From: Erodium maritimum
Lineage: Eukaryota > Streptophyta > Magnoliopsida > Geraniales > Geraniaceae
Reading direction: 5' to 3'
Length of the DNA: 64,000 bases
Assembly (NCBI GenBank): GCA_963921825.1
Contig: OY997593.1
Span: 70,674,513-70,738,512, forward strand
Both the position numbers and the translations under genes were made by a program. The notes below the pieces were generated by a model. It searched no databases, was not told the DNA's origin, and saw only the letters and a list, made by a program, of their open reading frames with translations. Below are positions 45,720-56,086 of the stretch, one piece after another. Each line of letters opens with the position of its first letter. Position 1 is the stretch's first letter.

Positions 45720-47275
45720 AGTATATTATGAGGGTCGGCTTCCGACCCAAAGGCACAACTCGGGTCCGGTACTGCACGACAACCCGTTTAGCCCTCTAGG
45801 AAGGGATTGGAAGTCCTCGGGAGAACAAGTCGAGGCTTTGGGATCCCAGATGGGCGCCATGAGGATGAAGGAGGTCGTGGTACCAGTTCAGGAGGTCACC
45901 GGACGGGGGAACCTGTATAGGTTCGTACTGGCAACTAAGGTCTTAACATCCAAGAAATTTTTCTGGAAATCAGTGGTAGCGCGCTTGGAGGATGTCTGGG
46001 GCATGAAGGTTGAGGCTAAACCCTTGGAAGGAGGCCCAGTCGTTTTTTTCTTCAGGACAGCTAAACAACGTGAACGAGTGTTGTTGGGGGAACCGTGGTC
46101 CTTCTGAGACTCCCTTGTCCTGTTTACGGACCTGAGGGCCCATATGCAGGTGAAGTATCTGGAATTTCATCATTTCTCAGTCTGGGCGCGAGTATCGAAC
46201 TTACCTGTGGGAGCATGGACGAGAGATGTGAGATTCAGAGTGGGGGAACACGCTGGGTGTCTGCGAAGGGGTGGATGTGGATAAGGAGGGACTCTGCTGG
46301 GGGGATTTCATGAAGATCAGAATCCGGGCGGACATTAGAGTACCTCTCCAGAGCCAGCTTTGGTTTCGTCTGTCTGTATCCCAGGTACGAACTCGGTTGG
46401 TTATCTCATATGAACATTTACCTGAGCATTGTTTTGGATGTTGCTGTGCTGGACATCTATTCCCGGTATGCCCGGTTGTTGGGGGTGTGAGGGGATCATC
46501 GCTGAAGGCGCCGGCGGATCCGAGATCGGTCCTGGAAAAGGCGAAACATAGGAAAGCTACCCCAGGGACGAATTGGACATATCAGGGAGGTAAAAGAAGG
46601 GGGGACCAGTCAGAGGGGCCCAAGGACGACCCCACAGCCCCAGGAAATGAGGAGGTATGGGGGCAAGGGAGAGGGAGGAGGAATTACCGGTAGGATGGTT
46701 TCCCCGTGAACCATCCCCGTCGCTGTCTGGAAAGAAGAGGGCGGAGGGGGATGAGGACCCTGAGGAGGAGGAGAAAGGATCATCGGCGTATGATGGGGCG
46801 TCACATGTAGCGGCGGGGGGCTTCAAGCACCCCCGCCTCCAGGAATGAGTGGTGGGGGCCCCAGGGAGGGTTTGGTCGACTGTACCTCCTGGTAAGTGAC
46901 ATTGGTACTGCCAACAGTCGATATATTTTTTCCCTACCATTTCGGAGGCAGCAATCCCACGTTCAGGAGCCCTACCACGATCAGTCAAGGGAGGACGACG
47001 CACACTGACTTACCGCGGGAGTAATCGGTCCACCACTGCAAAGTTATCATCTGATCTGCTCAATCAGTTTCCTATGGTTGAAGCATACTGTATCGGTGTC
47101 TTTGGATGCTACTGCAGTGCCACCCCTCCGACCGCTCTTATGCCCATGAGCAACATTTACTATTCTGCAATTATCTTTCATTTTATGTTAGTTTTCTTGG
47201 TTGTATGGTGTTATCCGTTTTATCGGTCACCAGAATGCTTTAATTTATAATATTCATCGTTCTGCCTCAAAAAAA
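45720..47275 (+). mobile_element. LINE with ORF1 only (DUF4283/zinc-knuckle type)
   Basis: Plus-strand ORF1 pieces. From 45838, GNLYRFVLATKVLTSKKFF and PVVFFFRTAKQRERVLLGEP fit the plant LINE DUF4283 region. After frame changes, 46271-46693 contains RTRLVISYEHLPEHCFGCC, a CCHC-like knuckle with YEHLP entry, then a basic tail GTNWTYQGGKRRGD. After a short further stretch the element ends near 47275 with TCTGCCTCAAAAAAAAAA. No endonuclease or RT lies between ORF1 and tail. Several frame breaks make it non-functional. Start and target duplication not determined. The same protein family appears in the LINEs at 52876-55740 and 57104-59486. Confidence 0.7.
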
Positions 47276-47469
47276 AAATGAGGGAAATTATTTTATTTTG
47301 AAAAAATTAAGTTATAATATTTAATATACTTGTATTTAAAACAAACATGACAAAAAAATATGTCCCTCTTTCCTTGTGTAGGGTTTTTACCTCCGCACTA
47401 TCTTTTCGTGTCGTTATCGTTGTTCCTGCTAGTCCGACTATTCCGACTGCCATCGTCTACCAACCATCT

Positions 47470-48743
47470 GCGTCAATGTTGCATCATATGGCGCAACATC
47501 GCATGGGTCGCAAAGTGGGCCTCAAGCTCAGCGGGGGTCATGCTCGACTTGTCCCTGGCTTCCTCTTGCACCCATCGATCGTAGTACTTATCCTTGGTAG
47601 TCATGCCTTTCAACTTCAATTCGATTGATTTGCTAATGGTTTTATGGGCCTCCAAAACACCCTAGACAAGCTTCTTTTTCTCTTATTGTTTCCCTTTCCC
47701 TTTGAGCCTTGCTGCTTTATCAGTCTTCTGACCCATAGACCAACTGTACCCCGAACTTTGGCTCATCAACGTGGTATGCTAACTTTCCTACCCAAGTGTT
47801 TCTTCACGAGTGCGCTTGCTCGATTTGCTAGATGGTTCGAACATCGACGTCGGTGTTCCTTGGTCTTCACCCTCCTCTATGTCTATGGAAAAGTGCTTCG
47901 ATATCCACTCCTGCTCGTTTCGGACGAGCCTCCACCAACACTTCCACACAAAGGGTTGCCCTTCATTCTTCAAAAACATTTCCTCGGCCAACGTTGTAAC
48001 TTCGTCATTGGACCGGCAGCTCCTATGATCCTTCTTAATCCGTTTGTAGTACCCTTGGAACTTCATCACTTTAGGGATCACTTGACCCCAATGGTCCTTT
48101 CAATACTTATCGGTCTGCAACGGATCATCAGGTCCATGCATCGAAGCGACTTCTTTCCCGATAGCCCCTAGTACTTCATGTTCGTCTTGCCATTCCCGTG
48201 AACTGAATAATAGGAGTTGACCATCCAAGCGCGAACAAGACGCTCATCCTCATCGACGCTCCAAAATCTTCGTGTTCACTTTTTGGGTTGAACGATCTCC
48301 CCTCGGTAGCACCGGGGTTCGACACCACGTCACTTTCTTGAATTGTCGCTCCGGAGTGTTGCTCGAGTGGAATTTCTCTTGTGTTGCAGGTACGAAAATG
48401 TCGTGGCTCAACTCGGTGTACATGTCACTCCAATTGAGATCCATTGCGAACAAAAAAACAAGTGTAGAGAAAGAATAAAGTAGTATTTTGAGGGAATTTT
48501 GTTAGTGCGATAAGGGGAAAGGGAAAATTTGGGGTCTACCGACGCTGCCACGTGTCGCCAGCATGGACAGTTCCAACAGTCGGCGCTGTCTTCGAGGCCC
48601 AATGGCTCTCAACGCCAGCTGTGAGAGCCAACGGCTAGCTCACAACTAGTCTTCACCGCCAGCGTTGACACGCCAGCTCCCCGCCGTTGATTCTCACCGC
48701 CAACACCTCACCGTCAGCGTCACCACTAGGGTTGGAGATGCTC
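47470..48743 (-). pseudogene. PIF/Harbinger element relic with ORF1 (MYB/NAM-like)
   Basis: The right end is a Harbinger terminus, GAGCATCTCCAACCC on the minus strand at 48743, next to TAA (48744-48746). About 300 bp inside, an ORF1 starts at 48447 (MDLNWSDMYTELSHDIF). It continues KTKILERR-like basic sequence and SVDEDERLVRAWMVNS, the MYB/SANT-like part of PIF ORF1. After frame breaks, 48081-47788 reads KFQGYYKRIKKDHRSCRSND...FVWKCWWRLVRNEQEW, the NAM-associated C-terminal type domain. 47655-47473 continues with KDKYYDRWVQEEARDK. ORF1 normally works with the DDE transposase, which is not seen here. The left end is missing. A relic, on good motif evidence. Confidence 0.8.
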
Positions 48744-48746
48744 TAA

Positions 48747-49799
48747 CCCTAAACCGTCGTCGACGGAGGCTATGGTGGTTGAGGCCACCACGACCAACAT
48801 TGGACCTCTTTTTCGCTTCTTCTTTCCCCTTCTTTCCTCTCAGTGTCGACACTCTTCTCTTCCCCTCACCTATTATCCCTGTATTTGACCCTCTCAGTCT
48901 TATATCGGTGTGGATCCTTTTCACGGCGTATTTTGGTGTTAGAGGGTGGTTTGGCTGCTCGTCGACAAGTGGATATGCATTTTGAGGCTTCTTAGCTCTC
49001 CCTGCTTCCTTTCCTCTGAACTCCTTTTCTCTTCTCTGAAGAGAACTCGATTCTGATCTAGCTCCTAGTAGTCGCTGGTTCGATGCTAGTCGTTCGTAGA
49101 GATCTCGTCCCTTTGACAATTGTGAGGTCAGGTGATTTTGCTTTTTGGGTGTCGCTTCTGATTTTTGGTTGTGGATGGGTTGTTGGAATTTGTTCGTAAG
49201 GGTTAGTTGTTCTACTCATAGTCTCCTCTTTGCCGAGGGAAGTTCCTTTTTTCTCTCTTGTTTCTCGTTAGCTTAGTCCAGTTCGTTCGTTCTTTTGGGC
49301 TTTTTGGTCGTTTTTTGGGTTTAGTCATGTTCTTATTTCTGATTTGGTTGTTTGTGTACGTCATGTTAGTTAAATCCGGGTTTTTAGACCTTCTGGTTCC
49401 TATTGCTTTTGTTTTGGTTTGTTTGTTCTTGTTTAGAGTCCCTTCAAGGGTTGTTGAGATCCCAATATTGGAATGCTCGAGTCTGTTTTCTATTTGCTGG
49501 TTCGATGTATCATGTTTAGTAAACTCTCTGATACTTCAAGATAGGATTATCTGGGTTTTTAGACCTAATTGTGTTGTTGTTTAAAGATGCCTCGATTGAC
49601 ATACTCTGATTCTGTAATCCGAAGGTTTAATCCCTTGTCCTTTGTTTTCTATTTGACAATTAGCACTCTATCTATATACATTTGCCTTTCAAACAACATT
49701 AAATATAACGTCTCTTTCGAACTTATAAAACATGCTAGCCATACGTACATACAAACAACACAGAGATCCTTCTTCATCCAATCCAAGAATATTCGCCAT
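48747..49799 (+). other. Retroelement-like T/G-rich stretch
   Basis: Begins with a C-rich leader-like portion (about 48750-49050) and continues T-rich as in the LINE body at 6899-8863. No protein is recognised and the 3' end is unclear. A further GATAAA-type tail occurs near 50530. Confidence 0.4.
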
Positions 49800-50130
49800 G
49801 TGAATTGTGAACACTAATTGGTCTAAGGGACCAGCAGCCATGTGCAATTCATTGATTGCACATTACTAGAACATGATGCTACAACCAAAATTTTGTAAGG
49901 TTGTTCTTGTGTAGCTGGACAAATTTCAACCACCAGTGCCGGATTTTTTTTCTTTTCAAAACATGAATATCGAAATATGCTTCAATCGTTATCTGATTGA
50001 ACCTTAATTATTGTGGTGTGTGGATGGATGCTCCAATTTTAATTCCTTGCCATCTCTAGTGGGAGTACATTTAATTGTTGACTGAGATGTTTTTAGTCCA
50101 TGTTTTAAAGGTGTTCCTCTTGTGTTATTT
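49800..50130. repeat. Duplicated non-coding block A, HKT copy 2 side
   Basis: Counterpart of 29590-30022, same orientation. The best preserved part is 49975-50045, containing CCTTAATTATTGTGGTGTGT and GCTCCAATTTTAATT. The offset between copies is about 20.1 kb. Confidence 0.6.
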
Positions 50131-51399
50131 TTCTTTTTGCAGGAAAACATGAAATGATGTTTTAACTACTACAAAATCAAATTAAGTTTTAAAATGAGGA
50201 ATTAAATATTGGCTGGCATGGGGCTCGAGGTGGGTGTTGGTTCTTAGGTTGCGTTTAGGGTTCTTGTTTTTGTGTTTATGTTGGGTCTGGTTGCTTGTTT
50301 CGGGCCGATTGTCCTTGTTTTGGGCCTTATTGTTTGTTGGGCTTGGCCCATATATTTGTGTTTTGTTTTTTTGTTGTTGAGTTCATATTTAGGTACTGAC
50401 ATTTGTAACAGTTTGATTCTTTTTGTTGAGAATCTTGGTTGTGGTAATGTTTATGGTCGTAGTTCGTTATTTGTGCTGAGGGCTTGCTCTTATCCTTCAG
50501 CTTCACTTCGAAGCTGTTGGACTTTTATAAAAAATAAATTGCTGATAAATAAAGGACGATTACATCCCTTTTTATCGTTTAATATTTAATTTATTTATTC
50601 ATAAAATGATTTATTTATTTTTGTAAGAAATATTTATTATACTTTTATTATATATAATTATATATTTTTTTTTAAATGAAGGGTTCTTGATGGAAAGCTA
50701 AGTAGACTGGCCAATAATGGGTGAGACTACCTAATCATACCTCGTTTGGCATTTTCTGATAATTGTGAAAGCGAAAAAAGACATTGGAGTGAGTATGGAC
50801 AGAATGAAATTGTTATCACGTGTAGTCTTATTTCACACCTCTCTGTTTCCCAACCCTTCATTTTTTTCCGTTCTTTACACAATTCTCCAAAGGACACGGA
50901 GAGAACTTGAGAAAAGTAAGAAACCGAACATATCCCTTATCTTAACTTGATTCGGGCAGGGAGGTGCTAGAATGGTCGATTATGTACTCATATTCGATCC
51001 CCGCCCGTTTCAACTATCATCCCTACATCCCGTCGCCGATAAGAAACGACCCTTCGAGACGAATCCCAATCCGAATTCTCACGCACGAACGTGGTGCCTG
51101 TCTTTATTGGTCTTGGTGACCTTACTCCCATCTCTTGTGGCATTGACGAACTCTTTGGAGGGTTACAGTCTGATGAGTGGCCATTTGTAGGTGCTATTAG
51201 ATATCACTTTCCCATGTTTTCATCCGTTTTTGTTCCTATTTAGTATAGATTAAGCGCTTTATTGTACTTTTGTTTTTCCTTTTATTTTCTTTGTTCTCGC
51301 TCCCTTTGTTTCTCTATTGTAGGTATCTCATGGTAGGAGTTCGTGGGCGGGAAAGCTGGACGAGAACCTCGAGACCTGAGCCAAGTCAAAAAGTAAAAA
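50131..51399. other. Spacer with one LINE-like tail, no gene recognised
   Basis: A T/G-rich segment ends near 50545 in AAATTGCTGATAAATAAAGG, a LINE-type 3' end. The remainder has short unsupported frames. Confidence 0.35.
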
Positions 51400-52110
51400 A
51401 AAAAAGTCAACCTTGACCCTGAAGCGACATGTCATGGAACCCCAAACCTCCATGCTGTTGAGATACATGACACGTGGTAGAATCCGACGATGGATGCACT
51501 CGGGTTTCATAAAGATTAGGGCACCGCTCGCTCCATGCTGTGGACTTCAAGCTCCGCCTGCTTCATACTGTCCTCCTGGTGCACCTGATCGGGATGAAAT
51601 CCAACGGCTGCAGCATAAGGTCGGTACGGGGACGCCGGCGACTGGGTCTCATAGAGGACGATAGCCCCCTCCAAGGTCGAGCCCGACTTGTCCTTCAACG
51701 GCGAGGGCTCGCTATCGGCACGTCCTCGGATCTCAGGCGAGGGATGGTTGGATATGACGACAGGCGGCGACGAGAAGTTGATGTCAGGAAGGTAACCCGA
51801 CGGGGCGGCTGTGCATAGGCGAGATAGTTCTGTTGGTCGGAATCCATGGCAATGATGCAGCCGAAGCAATCGAAACAGGGGGATGGCGAAAGGGAGAGCC
51901 ACCAGCGTAGGCGGCGGTGTAGAGACGGTTTGCTGCGGAAACCAGATCCGGCGATACAAGGACGGTTGAGCGAGACCGGGAGGAGAACGTGGGATGGGTT
52001 GGACGATCGACGGCGGCCATCGAAGGTGACCGACGATAAAAAAGAGTGAAAAATTAAAATCGAGTGGAAAAACCCTAGAAAAGGTGTTGTGTACCTCGAG
52101 GGGTTTTCAG
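51400..52110 (-). mobile_element. LINE 5' region with ORF1 start, decayed
   Basis: On the minus strand a leader-like CCTTTTCTAGGGTTTTTCCAC (about 52084-52064) precedes an ATG at 52020. The frame starts MAAVDRPTHPTFSSRSRSTV and runs 78 codons. Other frames continue to about 51516 with proline/serine-rich ORF1-like sequence. The 3' part is missing. Identified by leader style and ORF1-like composition only. Confidence 0.45.
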
Positions 52111-52489
52111 AGGGCTATTGTTACCTGATATTTAAGTTGATAAAATTACAATTTCATCAAAAACAAAAAGGTGGTACTAGAACGTAGGGTCATACGAATA
52201 AGAGTCGGCAAAAGTGATCCGGTTTGAAGAAGGAATGGAATACATTTCGCAACTACTCTCTAAACCACGTATTTCCAATGATTAGAAATTCCTTACCCTA
52301 TTTCATGTCTTCCAACCACATATTTGGTCTTCATTCTCTTCTCAATGAACACGTCTTTTGATGAGTCACCTAATTGTGACTAGAGCTACCACTCATCAGA
52401 CGTTACATATCCACGAGTCACCTAACCTCGTAACGGTTATTGCATTTTTGCTTTTTTATGAACATTATTGCATCTTGTTAATGGTAATT

Positions 52490-52690
52490 ATGTTTTAATG
52501 ATATATCTCCATAGCATAGGTACAGACGAACATTAACTGACTCATTTCGTCTATTTCCTTATCTTTTTTTTTTATCTATGAAGCCATTTTGTCTAGTATT
52601 TGTTTAGTTTATTTATTTATAAAACCCATTCTTAATCTAAGATTGAGGATGTCCCACACATCACCTGAACTTATGTTTGTTTGTCCCCGT
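52490..52690. repeat. Duplicated non-coding block B, HKT copy 2 side
   Basis: Counterpart of 33100-33290. CCCACACATCACCTGAACTT near 52651 is the strongest anchor. The offset is about 19.4 kb, smaller than for block A and larger than the 15.35 kb between the HKT start codons, as expected if insertions accumulated unequally in a collinear duplication. Confidence 0.6.
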
Positions 52691-52875
52691 ATGCTTTATT
52701 TTTTTCGTAATTTCTATTTTTTTTTTCATTTGTATTTTTAATCCCACTTATGTTCCCATGACATCATTATTTTCCCCTCCGTCGATCCTCTTTTCCGTCT
52801 GTTGTCTTGCATGTCGTCCCACCACGACTTGTTTGGCTTAATCGGGCACGTGGATCAACAATCTGAGTAACGACT

Positions 52876-54300
52876 TTGCCCCTATTTGGTCTGTCGTCAC
52901 CCCTCCTACTGTTGGCCAAGAACGGATGCACAAGACCTCCTGCCTCCCTCCCCTACAATCTCCCCCCGCCCCCATCGTCGGGTTTAGCATGTCACCGTTT
53001 TCGCCCGGATGATGAGTGGCCGACCCAAAGATGGCGGCTCTCTAAAGACCCCACCGGTGGTCGCCCCAACCCGGCCAATCCAGAGGTGCGATCCCTCGTC
53101 ACACTTGTATAGTCGAACCGCCACCACCTAGTCGTGGTCTACAATCTCTAAGGGTCGGGTATCGGAATACCCGCTTCTGAGGGAGATCGACCCCTTTGTG
53201 GACCCTCATCGCGAAAGACGACTTCCCCCATTTGGGAGGTTGACCTTTGGCAGCTGATTTAAAGCCAAAAGCTCGTGGTCGAGGAGCCCGTTGGTGCTGA
53301 CAAGCACTCACACAGACACCTAGAGAATCCTCGCCCTAGGATTATATTGTTCTAACTTCGAATCCTATTCGACACCCGACCAAGCATGTTGGCCCCGACC
53401 ACGGAGAAGGAGCGAGTGATGAAAGATCAACAACACTATTAAATCAGATCGATGCATCTCGAACACAAAGAAATGAACAAACATGAATCCGGGCAGCCTA
53501 CAAGTATGTTTACCGCCCCTCCCTCTTCTTGGGTTTAAGGGGTGGTGGCCACCCTGCACTGACATAGAGGACTCTGGGGCATCGGTCTACCCCTTGCCTA
53601 GTATGTCGTCACCCTTCATACTGTTAAATGATAACACATGCACATGATCTCCTGCCTCCATCCCCGACAATCTACCCCCAATACTCGGGCTTAGCACGTC
53701 ACCGTTTCCGCCTACATGATGAGTGGTCGACCGCAAGATGGCGGCTCCTTGAAGGCCCCACATGTGATCTTGATCACCCAGATCCTCACCCTAACCCGGC
53801 CGATCTAAAGGTGCAATCCTTACGTTACACTTGTACAATCGGACCGCCACCACCCAACTGTGGTCAACAATATCCGAGGGTCGGGTATCATAATAACCTC
53901 TTCTAAGGGAGAACGACCCCCTTGTGGGCCCTCATCACGAAGGACGACATCCCCCGTTTGGGCGCTGACTTTTTGCCACTGATATATAGCCAAAAGCTCG
54001 TGGTGGAGCAGCCGATTGGTGCTGGCAAGCACTCATGCGGACACCTAGGGAATGCTCGCCCTAGGATTATATTGTTCTAACTCTGAATCCTAATCGAGAT
54101 CCGACCAAACATGACTACCCCAATCGAGGAGAAGAAGCGAGTAGTGGAAGATCAGCAGCGCTATTCGCTTAGATCGGTGTATCTCGGACACAGAGAAAAG
54201 CACATAAAGGTATCCCGAGGAAGGGGGGCTACCAATTTGTCTACCGCCCCTCCCCTTTTTGGGTTTAAGGGGTGGTGGCTACCCCCTACCAACATGGCGG
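52876..54300 (+). repeat. Two ~700-bp tandem units at the 5' side of a LINE
   Basis: 52876-53558 and about 53585-54290 are direct repeats of roughly 80-90% identity by eye. Shared anchors include TATGTCGTCACCC-type starts, AGATGGCGGCTC, AAAGCTCGTGGT, CTCGCCCTAGGATTATATTG and GGGTTTAAGGGGTGGTGGC. They lie just upstream of LINE ORF1 sequence, in the position of 5' UTR promoter monomers. Confidence 0.8.
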
Positions 54301-55740
54301 AGATGGCCCTGATGTGGAAGAGACGAGGCCTACCAGCCTCGTTGTACCTAATGAGACAACTAAGGCATTAAGGACGTCAACTATGACCTTTATGGTCAAC
54401 CAGAATGGCCGAGTATGAAATCCTATAAAACGACGGAATCCAGTTCCTCCTTCATCCGTATCATGACACCACTCCTCATCGTGTCGCTGCCTCCTGCCAC
54501 ACTACTATTAGTGTCTCCACTATCCCTTGATGATCTCCATGACGGACTCTCTGCGTGCTCTATTGGTCTAGACGAAGAATCCATAATCGAGGTACTGTAT
54601 AACCAATGGACCGATCTTCTTCAATCTATTGCTTCTACGAGGTGGTTGACTGCCTCCTCACCAATCGTCCCTATAACCAAAGATTGATGCTTCGGGTCAT
54701 CACGAAGTTGTGGCAGACGTCCTCTGATGGTCTTGTTGTAAAGGACTTTGAACCAGATATGAATGTGTTATACGTTTCCTCTCAAGAGGCCAAGAACGGG
54801 GTATGTATATATGAACTATGCTGATTTGAGTGTCCTCCACTCATCAATTCTGACCTCCCGATGGGCGGGGGGGGGGGGGTGTCGCTTCCTCGATTAGACC
54901 GTATCCAGTTATAAGCACATGCACGAGATATCTCGCAAACAAACATGATAGAGGCAATGGGTACTACTATGGGCAACACCCTCAAAGAGTGTGTGAAGGT
55001 CCAATGTGACCAATGGGGCTTTTGTTGGGGAGGTAAGATTTGGGTTAGATTTCAGATGCACCTAAAGAAACATCTCAAGCGATCGATGATCCTCGAGTTC
55101 CAGGAATCTTTTGATTCTACTCGTGTCAGCTTGAAGTACGGATACTTGCCCATATTTTTTTTCAACTACGGTCGACCATGACATGCAATTCACAAGTGCA
55201 TGATTTCCACACCTAGCATACCCGATACGACCCCTCTTCAACAGCCAACGGGAACAGAGCTCTAGGGTAGCATTTCACCACGGACATGGCACCCTAGAGA
55301 AGTCCAAGCCAACTTGATCCTATCTTGCGGTCCCTCGGGGATTTGAACCACTACGACCCCAAGCTCTTACACCACTTTTGACATCGAACATCCTTCTTAA
55401 AGCCCCATCGTATTCTTAGATCCACACTCCATCTGGTAACCCCTATTCGACGGAGAGACAGAGGAGAGTTTGGCATGGGAACGACTATCGGGCATGACAT
55501 ACAACATCCTTGCTAACCTACAATTAGGTATGACAGGCAGTAACTGGCCTCTGCCCCTTCCACTAGTAAGATTCACTAGCTCCCCAGGGCATTGGAACGT
55601 TTGGTGGGCACTTGGCTCTCGAGAAGGCTGAGAAAGGGGAGACATCCGCCTTACCATCAACCAGTGAGTCAAAGGAGACCGTTGGGAGGAAAAGAACTGA
55701 TCTTTACCGATATAATATCTATAGAAGAGTCATACGATAA
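54300..55740 (+). pseudogene. LINE ORF1 (DUF4283/zinc-knuckle type), decayed
   Basis: 54415-54687 encodes SLDDLHDGLSACSIGLDEESI and nearby ORF1-like sequence. 54720-54780 reads GLVVKDFEPDMNVLYVSSQE. 54945-55181 reads GTTMGNTLKECVKVQCDQWG, then GGKIWVRFQMHLKKHLKRSM, then VSLKYGYLPIFFFNYGRP, the DUF4283-to-knuckle transition with several cysteines lost. Beyond 55250 the sequence is ORF1 tail-like and heavily stopped, ending before 55750. A 13-base G tract (54867-54879) interrupts it. No RT is seen. It sits 350 bp upstream of the second HKT start codon. Confidence 0.65.
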
Positions 55741-56086
55741 CCATGCGAGGCCTAACAATAATTGATATAAATGATCTCATCCTATGTACCATCTTCTCCT
55801 CAATATGTTCACCCAGAGAAAAAACATAGGATACTCTTACTAAGTAATAAGAAGAGCTCTAAGTTCATATCTACCTTTGTTCTTGTCATGGTGCTTAACC
55901 CTCCTTTACCGTCCCCCCTCCCGCTCACTTTTACTTGTGATTTGAGAAAGAGATGTAATCCTCCTACTGGGATCCAACATTAGAAATAAAAGTCCTATCT
56001 CCTATCATACAACCACTGGTTTTCCACACTCCGATCCATCCCAACAACAAATTTAGATGAGGAAATTAAATATATCACTTTTCCTC

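Noticed and set aside
55320-55385. tRNA-like 3' half (GGTTCAAATCC on the minus strand)
   Set aside because: Only a T-loop-like motif is present. There is no acceptor stem or anticodon arm, and it lies in decayed LINE sequence.
56057-56086. Upstream in-frame ATG giving HKT copy 2 ten extra residues
   Set aside because: The second ATG aligns with the copy 1 start and its context. The first lies in the region corresponding to the copy 1 5' UTR.
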